Source: an uncultured Candidatus Saccharibacteria bacterium
GTDB lineage: Bacteria; Patescibacteriota; Saccharimonadia; Saccharimonadales; Saccharimonadaceae
NCBI GenBank assembly: GCA_938046495.1
Contig: CALIXG010000048.1
Span: 1 to 21,744, forward strand
Length of the DNA: 21,744 nt
Direction: 5' to 3'
The position numbers and the translations under genes are program-made. A model generated the notes under the pieces. That model was not told the DNA's origin. It did no database searches and saw only the letters and a list, made by a program, of their open reading frames with translations. Shown piece by piece: positions 1 through 6,332 of the stretch; position 1 is the first letter of the stretch; each line of letters begins with the position of its first letter.

Positions 1-55
1 AGTACAACGGGTTTTCATCCCGTCAACGCGGGTTCGACTCCCGCAGAGATCACCA
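1..55 (+). tRNA. tRNA-Glu(UUC), 3' part only
   Basis: The window opens inside a tRNA. An anticodon arm with stem ACGGG/CCCGT closes the seven-base loop TTTTCAT, giving anticodon TTC at positions 34-36 and hence Glu. A short variable loop, a T arm with stem GCGGG/CCCGC around TTCGACT, the 3' acceptor strand AGAGATC, discriminator A and an encoded CCA (53-55) follow. The D arm and 5' acceptor strand lie outside the window. Identity rests on the anticodon alone. Confidence 0.85.
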
Positions 56-62
56 TAAATAT

Positions 63-88
63 AAAAAGCACCGCGAGGTGGTTTTTTT
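63..88. terminator. Hairpin terminator after tRNA-Glu, probably bidirectional
   Basis: A-tract, then CACC-GCGA-GGTG, then a seven-T tract. One G-G mismatch separates the GC stem from the flanking A/T pairing. It lies eight bases after the tRNA CCA. Read on the minus strand it also ends in a T run, so it may stop transcription of the membrane-protein gene ending at 189. Confidence 0.65.
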
Positions 89-188
89 ATTTATGATATT
101 TGCCGAAGGCGAGCCCAGGGTTCGCACCGAAGGTTTTGGTATTTGCGTAGCAAATGACAACCTCCCGCAGAGAAAGTATCAAGGATAA

Positions 189-935
189 TTATCTAGACCA
201 GAAACTATTTTCCGAAAGATTGAGGATACTACTGGAATCATTACTAGCCTGCTTCTTTTTAGCCGCAGAGTCCTTGGCAGAAAGGATATTCTCACACATG
301 GAAACTTTTTGATTGCTTTCCTCATGACAGAGATCTTCCGTGTGTAAACGATAAATCACCAACGAAGTGGTGTAATAACCGAGACTATTAGACGCCGTGA
401 CTTTGACGATATTTTCACCGTATTTCAGAGAAAAACCTGGGCCAAAAAGTGTCGAATCGGAATCAGTCGGGAGATTATTTCTTTGGTATTTTTGTCCATC
501 CAGTTCAACAGTCCATGTGAGATCGAGATGCTTATTCTCGGCTGCACGATTAGTGACATCAAAATGAATCTTGCCATTACTTTCAAGAAAATTCGGCGAG
601 TGGGGCGAATAATTTTTATCGGTGACAGTGAGGTGAATCTGGCCGTTCTTCTCTTCCCTGCGATAGAAATCATTTTCCACGGAGCGATCAACCCAAACAT
701 TGATACCGAAGGGCGATTCGGCCTGGTTATACCAACCAAAAAATCCGCCGTGAATTAAAATAGCCACAATGAAGAGCACTACCATGCCGCCATTCATCGC
801 AAAATTGAACACAGCAGGATTATTTTTCTTATTCAAGAATCCAGCAATCGGGAAGAAAATAAAAAGAATAATCAGAATACCGAGCGGAATATAAAGCACC
901 AGTCCGAGTAGGATAAATGAAATCCAAAACCACAT
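189..935 (-). CDS. Membrane-anchored protein with extracellular Ig-like domain, unknown function
   Basis: A 248-residue protein that I do not recognise. Residues about 3-33 and 44-67 form two strongly hydrophobic segments separated by a short basic loop (NKKNN). The rest, about 68-248, is polar and rich in beta-strand-like patterns (a stretch around LTWTVELDGQKYQ, then a strand-rich part ending VKVTASNSLGYYTTSLVIY). This resembles bacterial Ig-like or cadherin-like extracellular folds. Two cysteines (in LCHEES and SMCENI) could form an exported disulfide. The tail is Ser/Asn/Lys-rich. The likely topology is two helices in the membrane and a C-terminal outer domain. The ATG at 933-935 has no Shine-Dalgarno; instead TGG-CATAAT lies six bases upstream, predicting a leaderless message. 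It ends with TAA and is probably stopped by the hairpin at 63-88. Confidence 0.7.
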   Translation of the reverse strand: MWFWISFILLGLVLYIPLGILIILFIFFPIAGFLNKKNNPAVFNFAMNGGMVVLFIVAILIHGGFFGWYNQAESPFGINVWVDRSVENDFYRREEKNGQIHLTVTDKNYSPHSPNFLESNGKIHFDVTNRAAENKHLDLTWTVELDGQKYQRNNLPTDSDSTLFGPGFSLKYGENIVKVTASNSLGYYTTSLVIYRLHTEDLCHEESNQKVSMCENILSAKDSAAKKKQASNDSSSILNLSENSFWSR

Positions 936-941
936 ATGTTT

Positions 942-950
942 ATTATGCCA
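942..950 (-). promoter_or_regulatory. Extended -10 six bases from the ATG of the 189-935 gene
   Basis: On the minus strand TGG-CATAAT is followed by only six bases before the ATG. A start site about seven bases beyond the hexamer would coincide with the A of ATG. No clear -35 element is seen. Confidence 0.5.
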
Positions 951-974
951 TAAAAATCAAAATCTTGATAGAAG

Positions 975-1043
975 CTTATGGCTATTTCGGAGTGAGTCAA
1001 CTGTAAACTAAACACACTTATGGCTATTTCGGGGTGAGCCAAC
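975..1043 (+). repeat. Two 27-bp direct repeats
   Basis: Copies at 975-1001 and 1017-1043 match at 25 of 27 positions. Both begin CTTATGGCTATTTCGG and end in CAAC; they differ A/G and T/C. Fifteen bases separate them. They lie between the promoter of the upstream membrane gene and the ndk terminator. No function is evident. Confidence 0.8.
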
Positions 1044-1071
1044 AAAAAAGTACTCCCGTAGGAGTACTTTT
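1044..1071. terminator. Terminator downstream of ndk
   Basis: A perfect stem AAAAGTACTCC/GGAGTACTTTT closes the tetraloop CGTA. Read on the minus strand it is followed by a run of six T, so it suits ndk, whose stop is at 1109. The flanking sequence would also allow termination on the plus strand. Confidence 0.85.
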
Positions 1072-1108
1072 ATTTTACCCTAAATTGGAGGTACTTTTAC
1101 TTTAGAGA

Positions 1109-1630
1109 TTAGCGAGTGTATTTTTCGTTCAAATCTTCGTAATCGTAAGTCTCAGCTTCGGTAAACCAGAGTGCGACCTCTTGTTTGGCTTCTTCGAGGT
1201 TGCTAGAAGCGTGAACTAGGTTAGGCACTGGACGACCGTGAGAATTGGCATGACCAAAACTCATGTGCGAGAAATCGCCACGAATGGTACCCATTTCGGC
1301 AGATTTTGGTTCGGTGGAACCGACGATTTTACGAACTAAGGCGACAGCTTCGATACCTTCGAGACACATCGCGATAATCGGACCACTCATCATGTAGTCG
1401 AGATTATAACGATAAGTTTCTTCACCACGACGCGAAATTAACTTGCCGATACCTTCATAATGTTGCTTGAATAATTCTTGATCTGGGCTAACCATTTTCA
1501 TGCCGACAATCTTGAGGCCGACACGTTCAAATCTTTGTAAAATTTCACCGACGATACCACGTTGAACGGCGTCAGGTTTCAAAATTACCAAAGTGCGTTC
1601 AATAAAATCTGTTCTTGCGCTTTCGTCCAT
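1109..1630 (-). CDS. ndk: Nucleoside diphosphate kinase
   Basis: Transfers the gamma phosphate from ATP to other NDPs through a phosphohistidine, balancing cytoplasmic NTP pools. The 173-residue protein has the N-terminal TLVILKPDAVQRG segment with Lys18, an RRG(E) loop, GSTEP-SAEMGTIRGDF, and the active-site context PNLVHASS with His140. The usual GRN-IHGSDS loop is replaced by a longer FGHANSHGRPVPNLVHASS, about six extra residues before the catalytic His; I associate this variant with Patescibacteria. It is longer than the common 135-155 residues. I chose the ATG at 1630 and not an upstream in-frame ATG at 1696, because GGGAG lies about eight bases upstream of 1630 and the upstream start would lie before the promoter. 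It is a monocistronic unit with its own promoter and terminator. Confidence 0.93.
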   Translation of the reverse strand: MDESARTDFIERTLVILKPDAVQRGIVGEILQRFERVGLKIVGMKMVSPDQELFKQHYEGIGKLISRRGEETYRYNLDYMMSGPIIAMCLEGIEAVALVRKIVGSTEPKSAEMGTIRGDFSHMSFGHANSHGRPVPNLVHASSNLEEAKQEVALWFTEAETYDYEDLNEKYTR

Positions 1631-1665
1631 GTTTTTCTCCCTTATAAAATCTTGATATTTCCCCC

Positions 1666-1674
1666 AGTATATCA
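1666..1674 (-). promoter_or_regulatory. ndk promoter, extended -10
   Basis: TGA-TATACT on the minus strand lies 35 bases upstream of the ndk ATG. It gives a leader of about 28 bases carrying the GGGAG Shine-Dalgarno. This shows that conventional leadered genes also occur in this genome. Confidence 0.55.
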
Positions 1675-1686
1675 CAATTTCAGAGG

Positions 1687-2844
1687 TTATTCGCAACGAA
1701 CTGAGTTAATCAATTCGCGACAACCACCGGCACGAAAATTATAATTTTCTTCGTAGGTTTTACGAATCACTTCATATAATTCTTCGAACTTGGCGTAGAC
1801 CTTGGCGAGGTCGACAAATTTTAGAGGAAATTCGGTGAGCAAGTTCGGACGCTCATTGCGTTCAAAATCATTAAAAGCATTTTTGGCATCATCTGCGGCG
1901 CGACGCATTTGCACAAAATCGACCGAACCATCATCTTTACTGGAAGAGTGTAACCAACGATAAGTCGCTTCATTAGCCTGTGCCTTGAGGGTGGCCCATT
2001 TTTCACCATAATCTTTCAAGCGCTGATTGCCGGATTCGCGCAGGATTTTGGTAGCATTAAGAATATCAGCCTCGGTCCAATCGGAAGTTTTATTTCCTTC
2101 AATTACACTCCATTTATGCCAAACAGCGTAGAGATCGAGAGCTTTATTAATATCTTCATCACCACCATTCGTAGCATTAAAAACTGTACGGAAGGCATCA
2201 AATTTACGACCAATTTCCGGATCTTTCAAGACGCCGGCAGAATCGCCGAGCTTGGTAACTAAATTGCTATCGATACCGGCCATATTTTGTTTACAATCTT
2301 CGATATATTTTTGATAAATTTCATTCGAGGTAGCAGAATTCGAGGCATATTCAGAAATTTTATTACAACTGACATCGCCGCGAATTTTGGTAATCTGATT
2401 CTTGATTTCCTTCGCTGTGGAATAAGTCACAGAATAATCGGTCTTAAAGGCACCGGTGGCCTGGCCAATGATGGTGACGAGAATAACTAAAACAATCAAG
2501 CTGACAGGGGTGGCAATCATGATAATTTTTTGACGCTTGGTGGCGTGAGTAAAAAAATCTTTGGCACGCTGGATTAGATTGAGTTTGGTACGCTCTTTTT
2601 TGACTGGAGTTTCTGGAGCGGCATTAGGGCCGACGCCGGCTGGAAAACCGTTCGGAAGCACCTCACTAGAAGTTAGAGCTTTTTCTTCAATTACCACAGA
2701 ACTACCGGAAGTCGGTTCATATTCGACACGCTTCCCGACCATATCAATTTGACTTTTGACAACCGCTTCATCGTATTGGATTTGCTTGGCATTTTGGTTA
2801 TTTTGGTCGCTAAAGAGTTCGCTTACAGAATCAGTTTTATCCAT
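1687..2844 (-). CDS. Single-pass membrane protein with large extracellular helical domain, unknown function
   Basis: A 385-residue protein of no family I recognise. Residues 1-100 are a polar, probably disordered cytoplasmic part rich in Ser, Glu and Pro. A basic patch (KRQK) precedes one membrane segment at about 107-128 (IIMIATPVSLIVLVILVTII). Residues 135-385 are mostly helical by pattern, with four cysteines (VSCNK, EDCKQ, GGCRE, VRCE) that may pair outside the cell. Trp-rich helices lie around 255-310. The ORF could begin two codons earlier at a GTG, but I chose the ATG at 2844: TGC-TATAAT ends six bases before it, so the transcript probably starts at this ATG. It is divergent from xerC across 36 bases. 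The stop is TAA, 56 bases before the ndk start. Confidence 0.72.
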   Translation of the reverse strand: MDKTDSVSELFSDQNNQNAKQIQYDEAVVKSQIDMVGKRVEYEPTSGSSVVIEEKALTSSEVLPNGFPAGVGPNAAPETPVKKERTKLNLIQRAKDFFTHATKRQKIIMIATPVSLIVLVILVTIIGQATGAFKTDYSVTYSTAKEIKNQITKIRGDVSCNKISEYASNSATSNEIYQKYIEDCKQNMAGIDSNLVTKLGDSAGVLKDPEIGRKFDAFRTVFNATNGGDEDINKALDLYAVWHKWSVIEGNKTSDWTEADILNATKILRESGNQRLKDYGEKWATLKAQANEATYRWLHSSSKDDGSVDFVQMRRAADDAKNAFNDFERNERPNLLTEFPLKFVDLAKVYAKFEELYEVIRKTYEENYNFRAGGCRELINSVRCE

Positions 2845-2850
2845 AATCAC

Positions 2851-2873
2851 ATTATAGCATAAGGTGTTATAAT
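2851..2873. promoter_or_regulatory. Divergent pair of extended -10 promoters
   Basis: Minus strand: TGC-TATAAT with hexamer at 2851-2856, six bases from the ATG at 2844. Plus strand: TGT-TATAAT with hexamer at 2868-2873, seven bases from the xerC ATG at 2881. The hexamers are 11 bp apart, so two polymerases could not bind at once. Neither has an obvious -35 or any Shine-Dalgarno downstream. Both transcripts are predicted to be leaderless. Confidence 0.65.
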
Positions 2874-2880
2874 TACTCTT

Positions 2881-3825
2881 ATGGATATTTCTGAATTAGT
2901 GGCAGATTTTCTGGAATCACTGGAAATTGAAAAAGGCCGTTCGACGAAAACCGTAGAAAACTATGGACTTTACTTGGCACGTTTTATTGACCTAATTACG
3001 GAAGATTTTGAGGGGCAAGATATGATTAAACCTTCTGACATTACACCGGAAGTTTTACGCCGTTTTCGCTTGAAGTTAAATCGGTTTTCGGACAATCAAA
3101 ATAAAGAACGTTTGTCAGCACTGACTCAAAGTTATCATTTGATTGCACTAAGAGGATTTTTTAAATACCTGGCCAAGCGTGGAATTAAAAGCTTAGACCC
3201 TTCTCTAATTGATTTACCACGTGCCGCAAAAAAACAAGTAACTTTTTTACACTTCGATGAAATTGAAAGACTGCTGGCGGAAATTCCGCTGGATACCGAA
3301 TCTGGACTCAGAGATCGAGCGATTATTGAACTGCTTTTTTCTGGTGGCCTACGCGTGTCGGAACTTTGTAGTTTGAATCGTGATTCGATTAATTTGGAAC
3401 GTCGAGAATTCATGGTACGTGGTAAAGGTAAAAAGGACCGTCCAATTTTTATCGATAAATCCACGGCGGAATGCATCGAAGATTACTTGAATATGCGAAC
3501 CGATACTTTGCCGGCCCTGTTCTTAAATAATTCTGCGAATCAACAAATTCCGTCCACAAGCGGTGATTTTCGTAGATTAACTCCACGCTCAATCGAGCGA
3601 ATCGTGCAAAAATATACAAGGCTGGCTGGCATCACCAAACACGTAACGCCACACACCATGCGTCATAGTTTTGCCACTGATCTTTTGATGAATGGCGCGG
3701 ATATTCGTTCAGTACAAAGTTTGCTGGGGCACGCAAATATTTCCACTACGCAAATTTATACTCACATCACCGACCCGCACCTAAAAGAAGTGCACGAAAA
3801 ATTCCATAGTGAATCAGAAGATTAG
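2881..3825 (+). CDS. xerC: Tyrosine recombinase, XerC/XerD/XerA type
   Basis: A site-specific recombinase that probably resolves chromosome dimers at a dif site. The 314-residue protein has an N-terminal SAM-like core-binding domain (about 1-115) and a C-terminal catalytic domain with the full set of residues: Arg158 in GGLRVSEL, a Lys in the GKGKKDR hairpin (about 182-185), His258 and Arg261 in HTMRHSFAT, His284 in LLGHANIS, and nucleophile Tyr293 in QIYTHI. The length is normal for Xer proteins. Whether it works alone (XerA/XerH style) or with a partner cannot be told from this window; the symbol is provisional. The ATG at 2881 follows TGT-TATAAT by seven bases with no Shine-Dalgarno. Its last codons and TAG stop form the first unit of a 36-bp tandem triplication. 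It converges on the prepilin peptidase gene. Confidence 0.9.
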   Translation: MDISELVADFLESLEIEKGRSTKTVENYGLYLARFIDLITEDFEGQDMIKPSDITPEVLRRFRLKLNRFSDNQNKERLSALTQSYHLIALRGFFKYLAKRGIKSLDPSLIDLPRAAKKQVTFLHFDEIERLLAEIPLDTESGLRDRAIIELLFSGGLRVSELCSLNRDSINLERREFMVRGKGKKDRPIFIDKSTAECIEDYLNMRTDTLPALFLNNSANQQIPSTSGDFRRLTPRSIERIVQKYTRLAGITKHVTPHTMRHSFATDLLMNGADIRSVQSLLGHANISTTQIYTHITDPHLKEVHEKFHSESED

Positions 3826-3919
3826 TAGCTAGGAAAAATCTGCAGCAAATCAGAAGATTAATAGTTAGGAAAAATCTGCAGCAAATCGGAAGATTAGTAA
3901 ACGAGAAAAATTAGACGCA
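3812..3919. repeat. 36-bp tandem triplication spanning two convergent gene ends
   Basis: Units start at 3812, 3848 and 3884, each beginning AATC(A/G)GAAGATTA. Units 1 and 2 differ at only two positions; unit 3 is more diverged. The period is 36 bp (12 codons). Unit 1 holds the xerC C-terminus and TAG stop. Unit 2 is intergenic. Unit 3 overlaps the last codons and stop of the prepilin peptidase on the other strand. No hairpin terminator is visible here. Confidence 0.88.
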
Positions 3920-4823
3920 AGATTTCAGTCTGGAAAAGCAGCGTAAGCATACAAGCCAAAATAATATAGGGAGCGAAACCGAAAGGTTGACGATTTTTGG
4001 GATTTTTTAACATGCGATAATTAAAAATAGCGGCCAGTAGATTGGAAAGACCAAGCTCAATAACGCCGAGCTCCCAGCGACCAAGGAGTAATGCTACGGA
4101 AATTAAAAGAATAAAATCACCACCACCAACTAGAGTTTCGCGGGAGAATTTATAGAGTATAAAGTAGATACCTGGCAGGACTAGCATGGCACCTAAGAAA
4201 CGCAAAAAGTCACGGAGTAAATACTGCCAAATATCTTGTAGATGTAGAGAATTTTTTACTAATAGAACTTCATCGCCACGAGTCTCGATCAATAAATTGA
4301 GTCCGTATTTAGTATATAGATTAAAGAGAAAATAAATTCCAGACAAAATAATCACAAGACGGAGTAGATTGACTGGCAATTCTAACCATTTCTTATCATA
4401 AACCAGTAATATCCACATAATGGTAAAAATTGCGAAGAGAAGCAGAAGTTTGATGGTCTCAAAAATAACTAGAGGTGCCGAATTGAGGGGACCAGTGTGT
4501 TGCTGAATTTGTTGGATTAATGAGCCAGTATGAAAAGCAAAACTAGCAAAGATTATAGCCATCATAATTTCGGAAAAAAATTCAATCAGGCCAATTTTGG
4601 CTTTACATTTTTTACATTTACCGCCGAGAAAGAGCCAAGAAAAAATCGGAATCAGCTCAAGACGACTCAGACGATGGCCACAATGCAAGCAAACCGAGCG
4701 ATTCCCTAGTTTTTTACCTTCTGAATGTAAGCGAATACGCCAAGCTTGGCAGCAGGCAAAAGAACCGAGCACCGCGCCGAAAATTGCACCGAAAATTAGA
4801 AAAATCCACTGAAATCCATACAT
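3894..4823 (-). CDS. pilD: Prepilin peptidase / N-methyltransferase (A24 family)
   Basis: An inner-membrane aspartic protease that cleaves the leader of type IV prepilins and usually N-methylates the new N-terminus. With the ATG at 4823 it has 309 residues. An N-terminal membrane helix (GAIFGAVLGSFACC) is followed by the cytoplasmic zinc-type domain with CLHC (45-48) and CKKC (70-73), then about six to seven further helices. Catalytic aspartates are Asp143 in VYDKKWLELP and Asp226 in the GGGDFILL motif. The loop between the two aspartates is long (about 80 residues, including TRGDEVLL). The ORF extends 49 codons upstream, but that part is not family-like and overlaps the pilin start. TGC-TAAAAT at 4855-4863 gives a leader of about 25 bases with only a weak GGGA. 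It is divergent from its probable substrate at 4941. The symbol is given by family; comC or gspO are equivalents. Confidence 0.88.
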   Translation of the reverse strand: MYGFQWIFLIFGAIFGAVLGSFACCQAWRIRLHSEGKKLGNRSVCLHCGHRLSRLELIPIFSWLFLGGKCKKCKAKIGLIEFFSEIMMAIIFASFAFHTGSLIQQIQQHTGPLNSAPLVIFETIKLLLLFAIFTIMWILLVYDKKWLELPVNLLRLVIILSGIYFLFNLYTKYGLNLLIETRGDEVLLVKNSLHLQDIWQYLLRDFLRFLGAMLVLPGIYFILYKFSRETLVGGGDFILLISVALLLGRWELGVIELGLSNLLAAIFNYRMLKNPKNRQPFGFAPYIILACMLTLLFQTEILRLIFLVY

Positions 4824-4854
4824 TTTATTTATTTCCCGATAATGGTTTAGCTTT

Positions 4855-4863
4855 ATTTTAGCA
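4855..4863 (-). promoter_or_regulatory. Extended -10 of the prepilin peptidase gene
   Basis: TGC-TAAAAT on the minus strand, 31 bases upstream of the ATG at 4823. It supports that start over the longer reading frame. Confidence 0.45.
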
Positions 4864-4940
4864 TAAACCTCTTGAATTTTTAGGGCGTAAAGCTTATGAT
4901 TGGGATATAGATAAACAAAGTCCCAGAAAGGAACAGACAT

Positions 4941-5591
4941 ATGTTTAAGCAAAATAAAAACTTTAAGCATGGTTTTACCATCATTGAGGTAGTGCTCGTC
5001 TTAGCTGTCGCAGCATTAATCTTTCTCATGGTATTCGTTGCCGTACCAGCAATGCGAATCATGCAAAGAGATACTGCACGTGCTAACGACGTAAACCGTG
5101 TCACCACCCAATTAAACTCATATCAATCTAACAAAAACGGGAAAATTCCTAGTATGGACCAAGATGCCTACGTGAGTGGCCACACGGATGTCGATAACGA
5201 CGTCTTCAAATCCGCTGGACCTACTTCCTGGGCTTACTTCTATGATGCATACCTTATCGGTGTAGATACCAAACAGAAATTCTCTGATCCAGATGGTCAA
5301 CCATATAGTCTTGAGATTAGCTCCTGTAAGGCAGCCGATAGCTACGATCCAGAAACAAAGGAATGTAAAAATGGTCAACGTACCAACTACTCCTTCAATC
5401 AACAATCTGAAGGTACCGAAGACAACACTTCAAATGACCGCTATGCATCTAAGGGTACTGCTGGTCACACTATAAGTATTGTAGTGAACTCTACCTGTAA
5501 TGATGAAACTGCCGTTCATTCAACTGGTGGTAACAAGGTTTCCATCCTTTACAAGCGTGAAGGTGGTGGTGTAATTTGCCGCTCAATCTAA
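4941..5591 (+). CDS. Type IV pilin (prepilin) protein
   Basis: A 216-residue prepilin. A short basic leader (MFKQNKNFKHG) ends at Gly11, followed by FTIIEVVLVLAVAALIFLMV: the class III cleavage motif G|FTxxE with Glu at mature position 5 (Glu16) and the hydrophobic alpha-1 assembly helix. The globular part (about 45-216) is polar, with four cysteines (SSCKA, KECKN, STCND, VICRS) that could make two disulfides. The ATG has AAGGA about nine bases upstream. Codon choice (ggt, cgt, acc, atc, ctc) looks more biased than in neighbours, consistent with high expression. It is divergent from the prepilin peptidase at 4823, a natural enzyme and substrate pair. No pilus ATPase or platform gene is in this window. 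It is followed by a strong terminator. Confidence 0.88.
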   Translation: MFKQNKNFKHGFTIIEVVLVLAVAALIFLMVFVAVPAMRIMQRDTARANDVNRVTTQLNSYQSNKNGKIPSMDQDAYVSGHTDVDNDVFKSAGPTSWAYFYDAYLIGVDTKQKFSDPDGQPYSLEISSCKAADSYDPETKECKNGQRTNYSFNQQSEGTEDNTSNDRYASKGTAGHTISIVVNSTCNDETAVHSTGGNKVSILYKREGGGVICRSI

Positions 5592-5604
5592 TTTAGCTTG
5601 AATT

Positions 5605-5634
5605 AAAAAATCTCCCAGTGATGGGAGATTTTTT
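5605..5634. terminator. Bidirectional terminator between pilin and ung
   Basis: The stem AAAAAATCTCCCA/TGGGAGATTTTTT closes a GTGA tetraloop, with T runs on both strands. It serves the pilin gene (stop 5591) and the converging ABC-ung operon (stop 5643). Confidence 0.88.
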
Positions 5635-5642
5635 ACGTGATT

Positions 5643-6332
5643 TTACCATTCAATTTCTTGAAGGTGATGAGATTTGAGAAATTGATTAGCCTGAGAAAAT
5701 GGTTTGGAGCCAAAAAATCCGCGATAGGCAGAAAGCGGTGAGGGGTGAGCCGATTGCAAAACTAAGTGACTCGATTGATCGATAAGTTTGACTTTAGTTT
5801 GAGCATCAGATCCCCAGAGAATAAACACAGCGTGTGGGAGTTTGGCGTTAAGCATCTTCACGCAATCTTCGGTAATTTGCTCCCAACCGATTTGACGGTG
5901 CGAGCCGGCATGACCTTTTTCGACAGTTAGCACATTATTGAGGAGAAAGACTCCTTGTTCGAACCATGGAGCGAGGTCGCCGTTTTGGATAATGGTTTGT
6001 CCGATGTCAGATTCTACCTCTTTCAAAATATTTCGGAGACTGGGAGCGAGTTTAGCGGTTTGAACCGAAAAAGCTAGACCGTCTGCGACGCCAGGGGTGT
6101 GATAAGGATCTTGACCAAGAATTATTACCTTAATTTTTTCGAGAGGCAACTGGAAAACCCGAAAAATTCGTGCTGGGGCGGGATAAATTTCTTGGGGATT
6201 TAATGTAGGTGAATTAAAAAATTCCATTAATGAATCGAATTTACCAGCCACAAGTTCAGCCTGAAAAAACTCACGAAACTCAGGTGACAAATCGGTCGAG
6301 GCAAGGAGTTCCGTGAGGTTGATATTTTTCAT
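5643..6332 (-). CDS. ung: Uracil-DNA glycosylase, family 1
   Basis: Removes uracil from DNA in base excision repair. The 229-residue protein has the water-activating motif GQDPYH (73-78, catalytic Asp75), ADGLAFSV, the Asn-containing FLLNNVLTVEKGHAGSH region, VFILWGSDAQ, and the DNA-intercalation loop HPSPLSAYRGFFGSKPFS beginning near His196. The length is typical for Ung. The ATG follows the TAA stop of the upstream ABC gene with no gap (TAAATG), so it is translated as the third gene of the ABC operon, probably by reinitiation. It ends just before the bidirectional terminator at 5605-5634. Functional linkage to the transporter is not implied. Confidence 0.95.
   Translation of the reverse strand: MKNINLTELLASTDLSPEFREFFQAELVAGKFDSLMEFFNSPTLNPQEIYPAPARIFRVFQLPLEKIKVIILGQDPYHTPGVADGLAFSVQTAKLAPSLRNILKEVESDIGQTIIQNGDLAPWFEQGVFLLNNVLTVEKGHAGSHRQIGWEQITEDCVKMLNAKLPHAVFILWGSDAQTKVKLIDQSSHLVLQSAHPSPLSAYRGFFGSKPFSQANQFLKSHHLQEIEW

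Noticed and set aside
1631..1696. Upstream ATG for ndk at 1696.
   Set aside because: It precedes the likely promoter and lacks a Shine-Dalgarno; the ATG at 1630 has GGGAG and begins the family-like sequence.
2845..2850. GTG start two codons before 2844 for the membrane protein.
   Set aside because: The -10 hexamer ends directly next to this GTG, so it would probably not be transcribed; the ATG at 2844 fits the start distance.
4824..4970. N-terminal extension of the prepilin peptidase to 358 residues.
   Set aside because: The extra residues are not family-like, would overlap the divergent pilin start and lie upstream of the TGC-TAAAAT promoter.
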